A stretch of DNA of 64,000 bases. Origin: Ferrimonas sp. YFM (GTDB taxonomy: Bacteria > Pseudomonadota > Gammaproteobacteria > Enterobacterales > Shewanellaceae). Below are positions 43,156-52,616 of the stretch, piece after piece. The stretch's first letter is position 1, and each line of letters opens with the position of its first letter. The notes under the pieces are model-generated. The model was not told where the DNA came from. It ran no database searches and saw only the letters and a list, made by a program, of their open reading frames with translations. The stretch is taken from NCBI RefSeq assembly GCF_030296015.1, contig NZ_AP027368.1, positions 2,852,001 through 2,916,000 on the forward strand. The letters are read 5' to 3'. The translations under genes were made by a program, and so were the position numbers.

Positions 43156-44036
43156 ACTTTCGGCACCCCACTCTGCTCAGCCAATGCCTGAGTCACCCAC
43201 TCCGCACTGACGTGATTTTGCTCCACTGCCCTCAACTGCTCCAGCGAGAATTTTAACGGCTGCTTCTGGCCATCTTTCGAGGTCAGGGGCGAATGAACTT
43301 CCAGCATCACCTCTCCCTGAGGCCCAGTGGCCACCTTGATGGGCTGATTGATCACCCTCACCTGCTCTCCCCACTTTACCTGGGCAAACAGCTCCTCGAT
43401 ATCCGACGGCCATAAGCGGATGCAGCCGGCGCTCACGCGCAGGCCGATACCAAAATCCTTGTTGGTACCGTGTATCAGATACTGGCCCTTATCGAAGCCG
43501 AGGCGCAGGGCAAACTTGCCAAGAGGGTTGTTGGGGCCCGCCGGCACCACCTGAGGCAGTTCGATCCCCCGAGCCAGATACTCTGCACGGGTAGAAGCCG
43601 TGGGTGTCCAGGTAGGATCGGGCGTCTTCTGTGTCACCTTGGTGGCCCCCAGAGGAGTATCGTGACCGATGCGACCTATGCCGATGGGGTAGACGTGAAC
43701 CTGTTCACCCTGAAAGTGATACAGTCTCAGCTCAGCCAGGTTGATCACCACCCCCTTGCGGGGGACATCAGGCAACAGCATGTAGGTGGGCAATTTGAGC
43801 TTGGTCCCCGGGGTCGGAAGGAAGGGGTCTACACCAGGGTTGAGCTCCATCAGAGCGATAAGCCCAACCCCATACTTCTCCGCTATGGGGGCCAGGTGCT
43901 CGCCTGGGGCGACCGTATGCCCCTGTGGAAAGCCCACCAGGCGCTCCCCTTCTGCGGGCAACGGGTAGCTCACAGTATGGGCCTGAAAAGCCACCAAAGA
44001 CGCCGACATGATAAAACTCTGAATCCAGCCCTTCAC
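43140..44036 (-). CDS. L,D-transpeptidase of the ErfK/YbiS/YcfS type
   Basis: The 298-residue precursor has a Sec signal peptide, a LysM-like domain (HTVAPGEHLAPIAEKYGV) and a YkuD catalytic domain with HGTNKDFGIGLRVSAGCIRL, where C205 is the nucleophile. Enzymes with this domain order attach Braun lipoprotein to peptidoglycan or make 3-3 crosslinks in the periplasm. Its convergent neighbour is lpp, the expected substrate. GTG 44036 is supported by AAGGAG 6 bases upstream; ATG 44009 would remove part of the signal peptide. Confidence 0.9.
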   Translation of the reverse strand: MKGWIQSFIMSASLVAFQAHTVSYPLPAEGERLVGFPQGHTVAPGEHLAPIAEKYGVGLIALMELNPGVDPFLPTPGTKLKLPTYMLLPDVPRKGVVINLAELRLYHFQGEQVHVYPIGIGRIGHDTPLGATKVTQKTPDPTWTPTASTRAEYLARGIELPQVVPAGPNNPLGKFALRLGFDKGQYLIHGTNKDFGIGLRVSAGCIRLWPSDIEELFAQVKWGEQVRVINQPIKVATGPQGEVMLEVHSPLTSKDGQKQPLKFSLEQLRAVEQNHVSAEWVTQALAEQSGVPKVVGWP

Positions 44037-44085
44037 CCCATCTCCTTACTCTGTACCAGATGCAATACTGCCCTTAATCTTACAA

Positions 44086-44110
44086 AAAAGCCCGCACTCT
44101 GCGGGCTTTT
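44086..44110 (-). terminator. Rho-independent terminator of the formate dehydrogenase gene
   Basis: AAAAGCCCGC/GCGGGCTTTT with loop ACTCT is a perfect 10-bp stem with A and T tracts on both sides, lying 19 bases after the fdhA stop. Confidence 0.88.
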
Positions 44111-44128
44111 ATACATCAACCAGGTCGC

Positions 44129-47100
44129 TTAGGCGACCACTTCTGCCGCTTCCCGCTTCTCCAGGCGTACTGCACACACCTTGAACTCAGGGATCTTAGC
44201 ATGGGGATCCAGGGCTGGGTTGGTCAGCCTGTTGGCCGGCGCCTCCTCGAAGTGGAAGGCGGTAAATACCACCCCTGGCTGAATCCGCTTGGTGACAAAG
44301 GCATTGAGCTCAATCTCACCACGGCGGGTGGTCAGTCGGATGGGATCACCATTGCCGATGCCCAGGCGCTCAGCATCCGGCACCGAGATCATCGCCGTAG
44401 GACCGGCCAGATCATTCAAACCCTGGGTCTTACGGGTCATGGTCCCGGTATGGAACTGCTCCAGCAATCGGCCTGTGGTCAGCACCAGAGGGTATTCCTC
44501 ATCCGGCAGCTCGGCGGCGTACTTGAAGGGGATGGGTTCCATAAAGGCGCGCTCACCGATGGCAAAGGTGTCCACGTGCATCACCGGCATGCCGTCACAC
44601 CTGTCATCCACACAAGGCCACTGCATGCCAGCTATGCCGACCCGATCCCAGCGGATGCCGGCGTACTGAGGCACCGCCAGATTGATCTCATTGCAGATGG
44701 CACGCTCATCCTTGTAGCGCCAGTTGGCGCCCAGGGCCTGAGCCAGCAGCTGCAGGATCTGCCAGTCATTACGCGCCTCTCCCGGTGCCTTCACCGCTGG
44801 GTTCAGGCGCTGGACGCGACGCTCGGTGTTGGTGAAGTGGCCGGTCTTCTCCGCAAAGGCGAAGGCGGGCAGGACCACGTCGGCCATGCGGGCGGTCTCG
44901 GTCATAAAGATGTCCTGCACCACCAGCAGATCCAGCGCCTCGAGGGCCTTGATCACATGCTTCTGGTCCGGATCAGACAGGACCGGGTTTTCCCCCATCA
45001 CGTAGAGGCCGTCCACACGATCATCCAGGATGGCGTCCATCACCTCGGTGACGGTCAGGCCACTGGTGCCGGACAGGTCGGTGTGCCACAGCGCTTCGAA
45101 CTTCTCGCGAATCAGCGGATCTTCCGGGTTCTGGTAACCCGGCAGATAGTTGGGCAGAGCCCCCATGTCACAGGCGCCCTGTACATTGGACTGGCCACGC
45201 AGCGGGTTGATGCCCGCCCCTTCCACACCGATGTTGCCGCACAGCAGCTGCAGGTTGGCGATGGCACGAACGTTGTCATGGCCTGTGGTGTGCTGGGTAA
45301 TGCCCATGGCGTAGTAGACCGCGGTCTTCTCGGCGGTGCCGATAAGGCGAGCCATCTCCCGAACCTGATCGGCAGGCACCCCGGTGACCGCGGCGACGCG
45401 CTCCGGTTCGTAGTCCGGCTTCATCACTTCGGCCTTAAAGGCCTCAAAGCCTTCGGTACGACGGGCAACATAGCCGTCATCCTGCCAGCCGTTGACCAGA
45501 ATCTCTCGGGCGATGCCGTTGAGCAGCATCACGTCGGTGCCTGGGCGATGACAGGCATACAGTTGAGCACTGTCCGCCAGCCCGATGCGTTTGGGATCCG
45601 CCACCATGAGTCTGGCACCGTGGTGACGCACCGCCTGCTTGATGTGGGAGGCGATCACCGGGTGGGCCGCAGTGGTGTCGGAACCGATGACAAAGATCAG
45701 ATCAGACTTCTTGATCGAGGGGATGTCATTGGTCATGGCACCACTGCCCACCGCCGCTCGCAAGCCACTCACCGTGGTGGAGTGACACAGGCGGGCACAG
45801 TGGTCGATGTTGTTGGTACCAATAACACTGCGGAACAGCTTCTGGAACAGGAAGTTATCTTCATTGGTGGCCTTGGCAGACGCAAAACCGGCCATGGCAT
45901 CACCACCCTTGGCCTTGATGATGTTCTCAATCTTGGCCGCAATAAAGCCGATGGCGTTGCTCCAGGTGGTAGGCACCAGCTCACCGTCTTTGCGGATCAG
46001 TGGCTGAGTCAGTCGCTCCTGAGAGCCGATGAAGTCGAAGCCGAAGCGGCCCTTCACACAGAGCATCCCCTCGTTCACCGGAGAGCCTTCCACGCCGGTG
46101 ACCTTAACGATCTTATTCTCCTGCTCGTCCACGTGCAGACGCACGCCACAACCCACACCACAGTAGGTGCAGATGGTGTCGACGGCCTTCAGCTCTTTGG
46201 TACGGCCCTGGCTGCGATCTCTGGCGTCAGTCAGCGCGCCTACGGGACAGGCCTGAACACAGGCACCACATTGACTGCAGTTGGAGTTGGCCATCAACTC
46301 ACCGTTGTCGAAGCAGACACGCTGATGAGGTGCTTCCCTGTCGAAGCCCAGCACACCGTGGACACCGCGCTCGTTACAGGCCACCACACACTGACCACAA
46401 CTGATGCAGCGGTTGGGGTCGAAATTGATGAAGGGCGCACTGGAGTCGATGCGCTTCTGCTGAGCCTTGGAATAATCCAGATCATCGTCACTGATGCGAT
46501 ATTCGGTGGCGTAATCGCGCAGACCACAGTTGGTGTTGACCTGACAACCACACTCCAGGCAACGGGCGGCCTCGGCAATCGCCTTGTCCACGTCGAAGCC
46601 GAGCTCCACCTCGTCGAAGCTGTCACGACGCTCCATGGGCGGAATTTCTGGCATGGCCAGACGGCCCTCTTTCGGCCAGTGGTCCAGGAAGCGGGCTTCC
46701 ACCTCTTTCAGGCTCTTGGCCTTGCGGGCGTTGAACTGGGCCTTAGGCGGAACCACAAGCCCCTGCTGCAGGAAGGCATCGATGGCCACCGCGGCCTTCT
46801 TACCGTCGCCAATCGCTTCGACCGCGGTCGCCGGACCGAGACGGAAATCGCCGATGGCAAACAGGTTGGCCATGCCGGTGTGCATAGTGGTGGGATCCGC
46901 ATCGGCGGTGGTCCAGCGGGTCAGCGGCAGCGCCTCCCCTTTAAGCTGACTGGCTTCGGACGCCAGCAACTCGGCATCCGGCTTCTGGGACACCGCCGCA
47001 ATCACGGTGTCAAACTCCATCCAGCGGAACTCACCGGTGGACTCGGGGCGACGACGACCAGAGGCATCCGGCTCACCCAGTTTCAGGGTTTCCACCTTCA

Positions 47101-48274
47101 CCTTGCAGACGCGGCCATTTTCATCGGCCAGGTTCTCTACCGGCAGGGAGAGGAACTCAAAGTTGATCCCTTCCACCTCGGCTTCGTGAATTTCGTAATC
47201 TTCCGCAGGCATGTCCGCCTTGGTGCGACGGTAGATGATGCTGACCTCGGCCCCTTGACGCAGGGCGGTACGGGCACAGTCGATGGCAGTGTTACCGCCG
47301 CCGATCACCGCGACCTTCTTGCCCACAGACACCTCTTTGCCCAGGGTGAACTCCTTCAGGTAGTCCACACCCAGCATGCAGCCCTTCTGATCGGAGCCGG
47401 TGTAATCCATGGCAACCGCTTTCTGGGCGCCGATGGCCAGACAGACCGCATCATACTCCTGGCTCAGCTGATCCAGGGTAAAGTCGCGGCCCATGGCCTG
47501 GTTGAGGCGAATCTCCATGCCTGCACGGCACATCAATTCAATCTCTTTATCCAGGGTCGCCTTGGGCAGGCGATATTCAGGAATGCCGTAGCGCAGCCAG
47601 CCGCCCGCTTTGGGCATGGCTTCGAAGACCACGGCGTCATAGCCGTTGTGACTGAGGAAGTAACCTGCGGACAGACCTGCCGGGCCACCACCGATGATGG
47701 CCACCTTCTTGCCCTTCTTGGGGGCGATGGGCGCCAGATGCTGCTGGTCATTCAGGTCCAGATCGGCGGCATGACGCTTGAGCTGACGGATCGCCAGAGG
47801 CTCATCCACCAAGGTGCGACGACAGGCAGTTTCACAAAATGCAGGACAGACCCGGCCGATGGAGAGCGGCATCGGCAGGGTGTCTTTAATGGTGTTGACC
47901 GCCTTGGTGTGATCACCCTGGGCGATGTCGTAGAGATAGCCCTGGATGTCCACATCGGCGGGACAGGCCACCTTACAGGGTGCCTCACAGTCGGCGGTAT
48001 GGTCAGACAGAATCCTTTTGAGGGCAGCCCGGCGGGTCTCGGTAAGCGCCTCGCTCTGGGTCTGAACCTGGATCTCCTTGGTGACCGGATAGCGGCAGCT
48101 CAGGGTCACTTCGCCGTCGATTTCGACTGCGCAGAGACCACACGCCTCCTGGCCCTCACCGTTGGGGCCACCGCACAGGGAGGGCACCTCAAAGCCAGCG
48201 GCCCGACAGGCCTCCAGCAAATTGGCGGACTCCTCAACTTCAACTTCTTGATTGTTTATGGAGATCTTTATCAT
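44129..48274 (-). CDS. fdhA: Formate dehydrogenase alpha subunit fused to a GltD-like NAD(P)-FAD module
   Basis: A 1381-residue fusion. In order: [2Fe-2S] domain (SLCGGPNG..CGLC), a His/Cys cluster domain, a glutamate-synthase beta-like FAD/NAD(P) module (VAIIGGGPAGLSAGYFL, VAVIGGGNTAIDCARTAL), a second cluster region, two 4Fe-4S ferredoxin motifs (CISCGQCVVAC, CSQCGACVQACPVGA), then the molybdopterin domain (CTYCGVGCGV). The catalytic residue is C830 in ARLCHSTTVSGL, so it is a cysteine not a selenocysteine enzyme. The protein likely couples formate oxidation to NAD(P) in the cytoplasm. No separate beta or gamma subunits adjoin. Similar long fusions are known in Shewanella. Confidence 0.88.
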   Translation of the reverse strand: MIKISINNQEVEVEESANLLEACRAAGFEVPSLCGGPNGEGQEACGLCAVEIDGEVTLSCRYPVTKEIQVQTQSEALTETRRAALKRILSDHTADCEAPCKVACPADVDIQGYLYDIAQGDHTKAVNTIKDTLPMPLSIGRVCPAFCETACRRTLVDEPLAIRQLKRHAADLDLNDQQHLAPIAPKKGKKVAIIGGGPAGLSAGYFLSHNGYDAVVFEAMPKAGGWLRYGIPEYRLPKATLDKEIELMCRAGMEIRLNQAMGRDFTLDQLSQEYDAVCLAIGAQKAVAMDYTGSDQKGCMLGVDYLKEFTLGKEVSVGKKVAVIGGGNTAIDCARTALRQGAEVSIIYRRTKADMPAEDYEIHEAEVEGINFEFLSLPVENLADENGRVCKVKVETLKLGEPDASGRRRPESTGEFRWMEFDTVIAAVSQKPDAELLASEASQLKGEALPLTRWTTADADPTTMHTGMANLFAIGDFRLGPATAVEAIGDGKKAAVAIDAFLQQGLVVPPKAQFNARKAKSLKEVEARFLDHWPKEGRLAMPEIPPMERRDSFDEVELGFDVDKAIAEAARCLECGCQVNTNCGLRDYATEYRISDDDLDYSKAQQKRIDSSAPFINFDPNRCISCGQCVVACNERGVHGVLGFDREAPHQRVCFDNGELMANSNCSQCGACVQACPVGALTDARDRSQGRTKELKAVDTICTYCGVGCGVRLHVDEQENKIVKVTGVEGSPVNEGMLCVKGRFGFDFIGSQERLTQPLIRKDGELVPTTWSNAIGFIAAKIENIIKAKGGDAMAGFASAKATNEDNFLFQKLFRSVIGTNNIDHCARLCHSTTVSGLRAAVGSGAMTNDIPSIKKSDLIFVIGSDTTAAHPVIASHIKQAVRHHGARLMVADPKRIGLADSAQLYACHRPGTDVMLLNGIAREILVNGWQDDGYVARRTEGFEAFKAEVMKPDYEPERVAAVTGVPADQVREMARLIGTAEKTAVYYAMGITQHTTGHDNVRAIANLQLLCGNIGVEGAGINPLRGQSNVQGACDMGALPNYLPGYQNPEDPLIREKFEALWHTDLSGTSGLTVTEVMDAILDDRVDGLYVMGENPVLSDPDQKHVIKALEALDLLVVQDIFMTETARMADVVLPAFAFAEKTGHFTNTERRVQRLNPAVKAPGEARNDWQILQLLAQALGANWRYKDERAICNEINLAVPQYAGIRWDRVGIAGMQWPCVDDRCDGMPVMHVDTFAIGERAFMEPIPFKYAAELPDEEYPLVLTTGRLLEQFHTGTMTRKTQGLNDLAGPTAMISVPDAERLGIGNGDPIRLTTRRGEIELNAFVTKRIQPGVVFTAFHFEEAPANRLTNPALDPHAKIPEFKVCAVRLEKREAAEVVA

Positions 48275-48307
48275 TTTTTGCTCTTCTCTGGCCGGCGTCA
48301 GCCGCAC

Positions 48308-48782
48308 CGGCCTACTACTTCAGAGGTAATTGTCCGGAAAGGGTCAGCTGAACCCCATTCCTGATCGATCAGGCTATCAACCCCCCAGCCCGGTTTGAAG
48401 AAAACCTGAGTACATCCGTGATCTCAGTCATAAAGACTGCAAGAGGTAAGACCAATCTGACCTTCATGACTTGGATTCAGGAATCCCGGGGGCTCAGAGA
48501 ACAAAGATTTTCGCTAAACCCCCAAAGATTTTAGGGTAATCACCTCTTTGACCGACGAAAAGATGACCATCACAGCTAAGCAGGCAACACAAGGGGTAAA
48601 AGTGTTGCCCATCACCAATCCAGACCCGTGAGTAGACAAAGGCTATCCGTCAAACTCACTTTGAAACAGTGGCTTTTGCCTAACTCAGTTTTTGTCAAAA
48701 ACAGACAATCAGCCGACTCCTCCTAAGTTTAGTCAAGCCAGTCAAGCGAAACAGAAGAGCAACTATTCCGCCCTTAAGCGAG
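48308..48782. other. Intergenic region upstream of fdhA
   Basis: About 475 bp between fdhA and the doxX-like gene, with no coding frame. It holds the fdhA promoter and the palindrome described separately. No FNR box of normal quality is visible. Confidence 0.5.
48360..48373 (-). promoter_or_regulatory. Perfect palindrome CCTGATCGATCAGG before fdhA
   Basis: This 14-bp dyad lies 86-99 bases upstream of the fdhA start. It is not an FNR box (spacing too short). It may be an operator for an unknown regulator. Confidence 0.4.
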
Positions 48783-49115
48783 TCAGAGAGGCAGGGTGTG
48801 GTAACAGAGCAGCAACGACAGAGTCAGGGTGACCATGGCAGGAACCCCCTCTTTCCAGGTATCAAACCTCAAATGGCAGGCGATAGCTCCCAGGGAGATT
48901 GAGGCCAGCAGCAGTGCGCCCAGCCCCGGGGTCAGCCACAAAAGTGCTGCCCCCAGCATCTCCGCCAGGCCCACCAGCGCCATAAACCGACGGCCAAGCC
49001 CATAGCTTCGAAAATAATCCAGTTGCACCGAAAACACCGGCCTGAGCCAACCGGTCAGTTTTATGGAACCGGCCAACAGAAAAAACAGAGTAAGAAGACT
49101 CTTTACCCACACCAT
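48783..49115 (-). CDS. DoxX-like small membrane protein
   Basis: A 110-residue protein with four membrane segments typical of the DoxX/DoxD family (LLTLFFLLAGSIKLTG, FMALVGLAEMLGAALLWL, GALLLASISLGAIACHL, VPAMVTLTLSLLLCYH). Family members have been linked to thiol or redox metabolism, but no reaction is assigned. ATG 49115 follows GGGAG; the longer frame overlaps the control region. It is divergent from the LysR regulator, its likely controller. Confidence 0.75.
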   Translation of the reverse strand: MVWVKSLLTLFFLLAGSIKLTGWLRPVFSVQLDYFRSYGLGRRFMALVGLAEMLGAALLWLTPGLGALLLASISLGAIACHLRFDTWKEGVPAMVTLTLSLLLCYHTLPL

Positions 49116-49198
49116 ATACGGACTCCCGCAGAAAAGTAGAAGCGGACAGAGTAGTAGGCCATAATCATGAACAAAATAGGACGACAACAATAGTCATC

Positions 49199-50101
49199 AT
49201 GCAGGATATTAATAGTATCGATCTCAACCTGCTCAAAGCCCTGAAGGTCCTGCTGCAGGAACGCAGCGTCAGTCGCGCAGCCCAGAGAATGCAACTGAGT
49301 CAGTCGGCAATGAGTCACACTCTAGCCAGACTGCGCCAAAGCCTCGACGACCCACTCTTTGTCCGCTCCGGTGCCGGCCTGGAACCCACCCCAAGGGCCC
49401 TGGCACTGCAACAGCCGTTGGAGTTGTTGCTGGAGCAGCTCAACACCCTGCTCTCTCCGCCGGAGGGCGACCCGCGAAAACTGATACACCGATATCGTAT
49501 CGCCACCCACGATTTTATGGTGGAGGGCCCCCTTGCGCAGGGCATCAGAGCGCTCAGGGCTCAACACCCGGCCATCACGTTGGAGCTCTCTCTGCTGGAC
49601 AGCCACAGCAATCAAGCCCTGGACAACGGAGAGCTGGACCTGATCATTGGTGCCGGCCTTGGCGCCAAGCCCAGGTTCGTGCAGAAGCGACTGCAGAGCG
49701 ACGCCGTGGTCTGTGTGCTGGACTCAGCACACCCCGCCCTGACCCGCTGGCCCCCTGACGTACTGCTTCAGCATCCCCTGGTGCTCCACCAACAACTGAA
49801 TCTCAGCCAGCCGGCCGTAACCGAACTACTGCAAGAGTGCCGGGTGGCGGCGACCACAGGCTCGTTGCAGATGCAGCTTCCCCTGCTCCCGGGCAGCGAC
49901 CTCATTGCCCTGTTACCAGAATCCCTGGCACAAAGAGCATCGGAGGCCCTGGGTCTGGCCACCCGCCCTTGCCCCCTGAAGATGGATGCCATCACCATCA
50001 CCGCCCACTGGCACCAGCGGGCAAAAGTGGATGCCGGCCACCGCTGGGTTCGGGAGATCCTGTTTGCCCCTTTCCTGCAAGGGCCCAATCGCCAAAGATA
50101 A
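49199..50101 (+). CDS. LysR-family transcriptional regulator
   Basis: A 300-residue regulator. Residues 1-65 form the LysR helix-turn-helix (LNLLKALKVLLQERSVSRAA, LSQSAMSHTLARLR, PLFVRSGAGLEPT). The rest is a periplasmic-binding-type effector domain, opening with YRIATHDFMVEGPL. It is divergent from the doxX-like gene with 83 bp between, so it probably regulates that gene. The inducer is unknown. The lon gene follows 83 bases downstream. Confidence 0.88.
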   Translation: MQDINSIDLNLLKALKVLLQERSVSRAAQRMQLSQSAMSHTLARLRQSLDDPLFVRSGAGLEPTPRALALQQPLELLLEQLNTLLSPPEGDPRKLIHRYRIATHDFMVEGPLAQGIRALRAQHPAITLELSLLDSHSNQALDNGELDLIIGAGLGAKPRFVQKRLQSDAVVCVLDSAHPALTRWPPDVLLQHPLVLHQQLNLSQPAVTELLQECRVAATTGSLQMQLPLLPGSDLIALLPESLAQRASEALGLATRPCPLKMDAITITAHWHQRAKVDAGHRWVREILFAPFLQGPNRQR

Positions 50102-50184
50102 AGAGATTTTGCCCTTCTCTGGTTGCATTTTCCGATTCCACCCCCATCTTCAGTGGATAGAGTATTTCTGGCTGGAAAGGGTTT

Positions 50185-52572
50185 ATGCAGCACGAAGAGA
50201 TTGATCTCATTAACGAAGAAGAACACAGCACCACAGAGCTGATCGTCCCGGACGAGCAGCGTCCCAAGCAGCTGTTGATTATGCCCATCCAGAATCGCCC
50301 CTTCTTTCCGGCCCAGGTAATGCCGGTACTGATCAAGCAGGGCGACTGGAGCGAGACCCTCAAGCAGGTGAGCCAGACCGACCACCAGATGCTGGCGCTG
50401 TTCTACAGCGAAGAGTTTGACCGTGACCAGGCCTTCAACCCGGAAGTGTTGCCCAAGACTGGCTGCATGGTGCGCGTGCATCAGGTCAAAGAGAGCGACG
50501 ACGGCGACATCCAGTTTATTGCCGAAGGGATAGAGCGGGTGCAGATAGAAAGCTGGGTCCGCAAGGAGCACCCCTACCTGGCCAACGTCAGTTACCCGGG
50601 TGAGCCCGTGGGTGAAACCAAGGAGATCAAGGCCTATGCCATGGCGCTGATCAGCGCCATCAAAGAGATGCTCCCCATCAACCCCCTGCTCTCCGAGGAG
50701 CTCAAAGACTATCTCAACCGTTTCGGCCCCAATGAGCCTTCGCCCCTCACCGACTTCGGTGCCGCCATCACCACTGCGCCGGCCCCCCTGTTGCAGGAGG
50801 TGCTCGACAACGTTGAGCTTCTGCCGCGAATGCAGAAGACCCTGGCGCTGCTGAAAAAGGAACTGGACGCCTCCCGCCTGCATTCGGAGATCGCCGAAGA
50901 GGTCAACCGCAAGATAAGCAAACATGAGCGCGAATTCTTCCTGAGAGAGCAGCTCAAGATCATTCAGCGTGAACTCGGGGTCGCCAAGGACGACAAGACC
51001 GCGGATCTGGAGGAGTTCCAGTCACGCCTCAAGGGCAAAACCCTGCCAGAGGCGGTAGAGAAAAAGCTCAAGGAGGAGATGCAGAAGTTCTCCGTGCTGG
51101 AGGCTGGCTCCCCTGAATATGGTGTCACCCGCAACTACCTGGACTGGATCACCCAGATGCCCTGGGGCATCACAGGAACAGACAAACTGGATCTGGCCCA
51201 GGCCAGAAAGGTGCTCAACAAGCACCATGACGGACTGGATGACGTCAAGGATCGCATTCTGGAGTTCCTGGCCCTGGGCGCCTTCAAAGGAGAGATCAGC
51301 GGCTCCATCATCCTGCTGGTGGGCCCACCAGGCGTAGGCAAAACCTCCATCGGTCGCTCCATTGCCGAATGCCTGAGCCGTCCTTTCTACCGCTTCAGTG
51401 TTGGCGGCATGCGCGACGAAGCGGAGATTAAGGGGCACAGACGCACCTACATCGGTGCCATGCCCGGCAAGCTGGTTCAAGCACTGAAGGAAGCGGAGGT
51501 GATGAACCCGGTGATCATGCTGGATGAAATTGACAAGATGGGCGCCAGCTACCAGGGCGACCCCGCCTCGGCCCTGCTGGAAACCCTGGATCCGGAGCAG
51601 AACGTCAACTTCCTGGATCACTACCTGGATCTGCGCCTGGATCTGTCCAAGGTGCTGTTTATCTGCACCGCCAACACCCTGGACTCCATTCCCTCCCCAT
51701 TGCTGGACCGGATGGACGTGATTCACCTCTCCGGTTATCTGGCGGAAGAAAAGCTGGCCATCGCCAAGCACCACCTGTGGCCTCGTCAGTTGGAGCGAGC
51801 GGGGATCAAGCGCAGCCAATTGAAGATCACCGAACCCGCCCTGAAGAAGGTGATCAACGATTACTGCCGGGAAGCGGGAGTGCGCAGCCTGGATAAATCT
51901 CTGGCCAAGCTGGTGCGAAAATCTGTGGTGGAGCTGCTGGACGATCCCACCAAGAACATCTCTCTGGGGCTGAAAGCAATTCCCACCCTGCTGGGCCCGG
52001 CCAGATTCCGTGAGGAGCAAACCCTGACAGGGGTGGGCATAGTCACCGGTCTGGCCTGGACCTCCATGGGCGGCGCCACCCTGCCAGTGGAAGCCAACAG
52101 CATCCATGAACAGAGTCGCGGCCTTAAGGTAACCGGTCATCTGGGGGATGTGATGAAGGAATCCGCCGAGATCGCCTTCAGCTTCATCAGCAGCCATCTG
52201 GGCAACTATGGTGGCGAGGAGAGCTATTTCGACAAGCGCTTCGTGCATCTGCATGTGCCGGAGGGGGCCACCCCCAAAGATGGTCCCAGTGCCGGCATCA
52301 CCATCTCCACCGCCCTGCTTTCATTGGCCCTGGGTAAAGCACCTAAACCCAAACTGGCCATGACCGGAGAGATCACCTTGAACGGCTACGTGCTGCCGGT
52401 TGGCGGCATCCGCGAGAAGCTGATCGCCGCCAAGCGCCAAGGGATCACCGAGGCAATTCTGCCTGAAGAGTGCCGGGGCGACTTCGATGAGTTGCCTGAG
52501 CATGTGCGCGACGGACTCACCGTCCACTTCGTCCGCCACTTCGATGAAGTGGCCAAGCTGGCCTTCGACTGA
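50185..52572 (+). CDS. lon: ATP-dependent protease Lon (second-copy type)
   Basis: A 795-residue Lon protease: LAN domain at the N-terminus (IMPIQNRPFFPAQVMPVLI), a coiled coil, AAA+ domain with Walker A GPPGVGKTS at 380-388 and Walker B VIMLDEIDKMG, and a protease domain with the S702/K745 dyad (DGPSAG, then REKLIAAK), 43 residues apart as in E. coli. It degrades damaged and regulatory proteins in the cytoplasm. The usual clpX-lon-hup context is missing and the N-terminus diverges from E. coli Lon, so it may be an extra copy, as seen in other Alteromonadales. Confidence 0.9.
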   Translation: MQHEEIDLINEEEHSTTELIVPDEQRPKQLLIMPIQNRPFFPAQVMPVLIKQGDWSETLKQVSQTDHQMLALFYSEEFDRDQAFNPEVLPKTGCMVRVHQVKESDDGDIQFIAEGIERVQIESWVRKEHPYLANVSYPGEPVGETKEIKAYAMALISAIKEMLPINPLLSEELKDYLNRFGPNEPSPLTDFGAAITTAPAPLLQEVLDNVELLPRMQKTLALLKKELDASRLHSEIAEEVNRKISKHEREFFLREQLKIIQRELGVAKDDKTADLEEFQSRLKGKTLPEAVEKKLKEEMQKFSVLEAGSPEYGVTRNYLDWITQMPWGITGTDKLDLAQARKVLNKHHDGLDDVKDRILEFLALGAFKGEISGSIILLVGPPGVGKTSIGRSIAECLSRPFYRFSVGGMRDEAEIKGHRRTYIGAMPGKLVQALKEAEVMNPVIMLDEIDKMGASYQGDPASALLETLDPEQNVNFLDHYLDLRLDLSKVLFICTANTLDSIPSPLLDRMDVIHLSGYLAEEKLAIAKHHLWPRQLERAGIKRSQLKITEPALKKVINDYCREAGVRSLDKSLAKLVRKSVVELLDDPTKNISLGLKAIPTLLGPARFREEQTLTGVGIVTGLAWTSMGGATLPVEANSIHEQSRGLKVTGHLGDVMKESAEIAFSFISSHLGNYGGEESYFDKRFVHLHVPEGATPKDGPSAGITISTALLSLALGKAPKPKLAMTGEITLNGYVLPVGGIREKLIAAKRQGITEAILPEECRGDFDELPEHVRDGLTVHFVRHFDEVAKLAFD

Positions 52573-52590
52573 CGCCAGGGATCGTAAAGA

Positions 52591-52616
52591 AAGGGAGCCA
52601 ATTGGCTCCCTTTTTT
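52591..52616. terminator. Terminator between lon and the LuxR-type gene
   Basis: A perfect dyad AAGGGAGCCAATTGGCTCCC is followed by six T residues. It ends lon transcription and, with A residues on the left side, probably also that of the convergent regulator gene. Confidence 0.88.

Noticed and set aside
45785-45787. Selenocysteine in the formate dehydrogenase
   Set aside because: The codon at the catalytic position reads TGT on the coding strand (cysteine), not TGA.
44201-48364. A 1387-codon open frame on the plus strand
   Set aside because: It is the mirror of the fdhA gene, whose domains and motifs are clear on the minus strand; the mirror protein is His/Gln/Gly-rich with no family resemblance.
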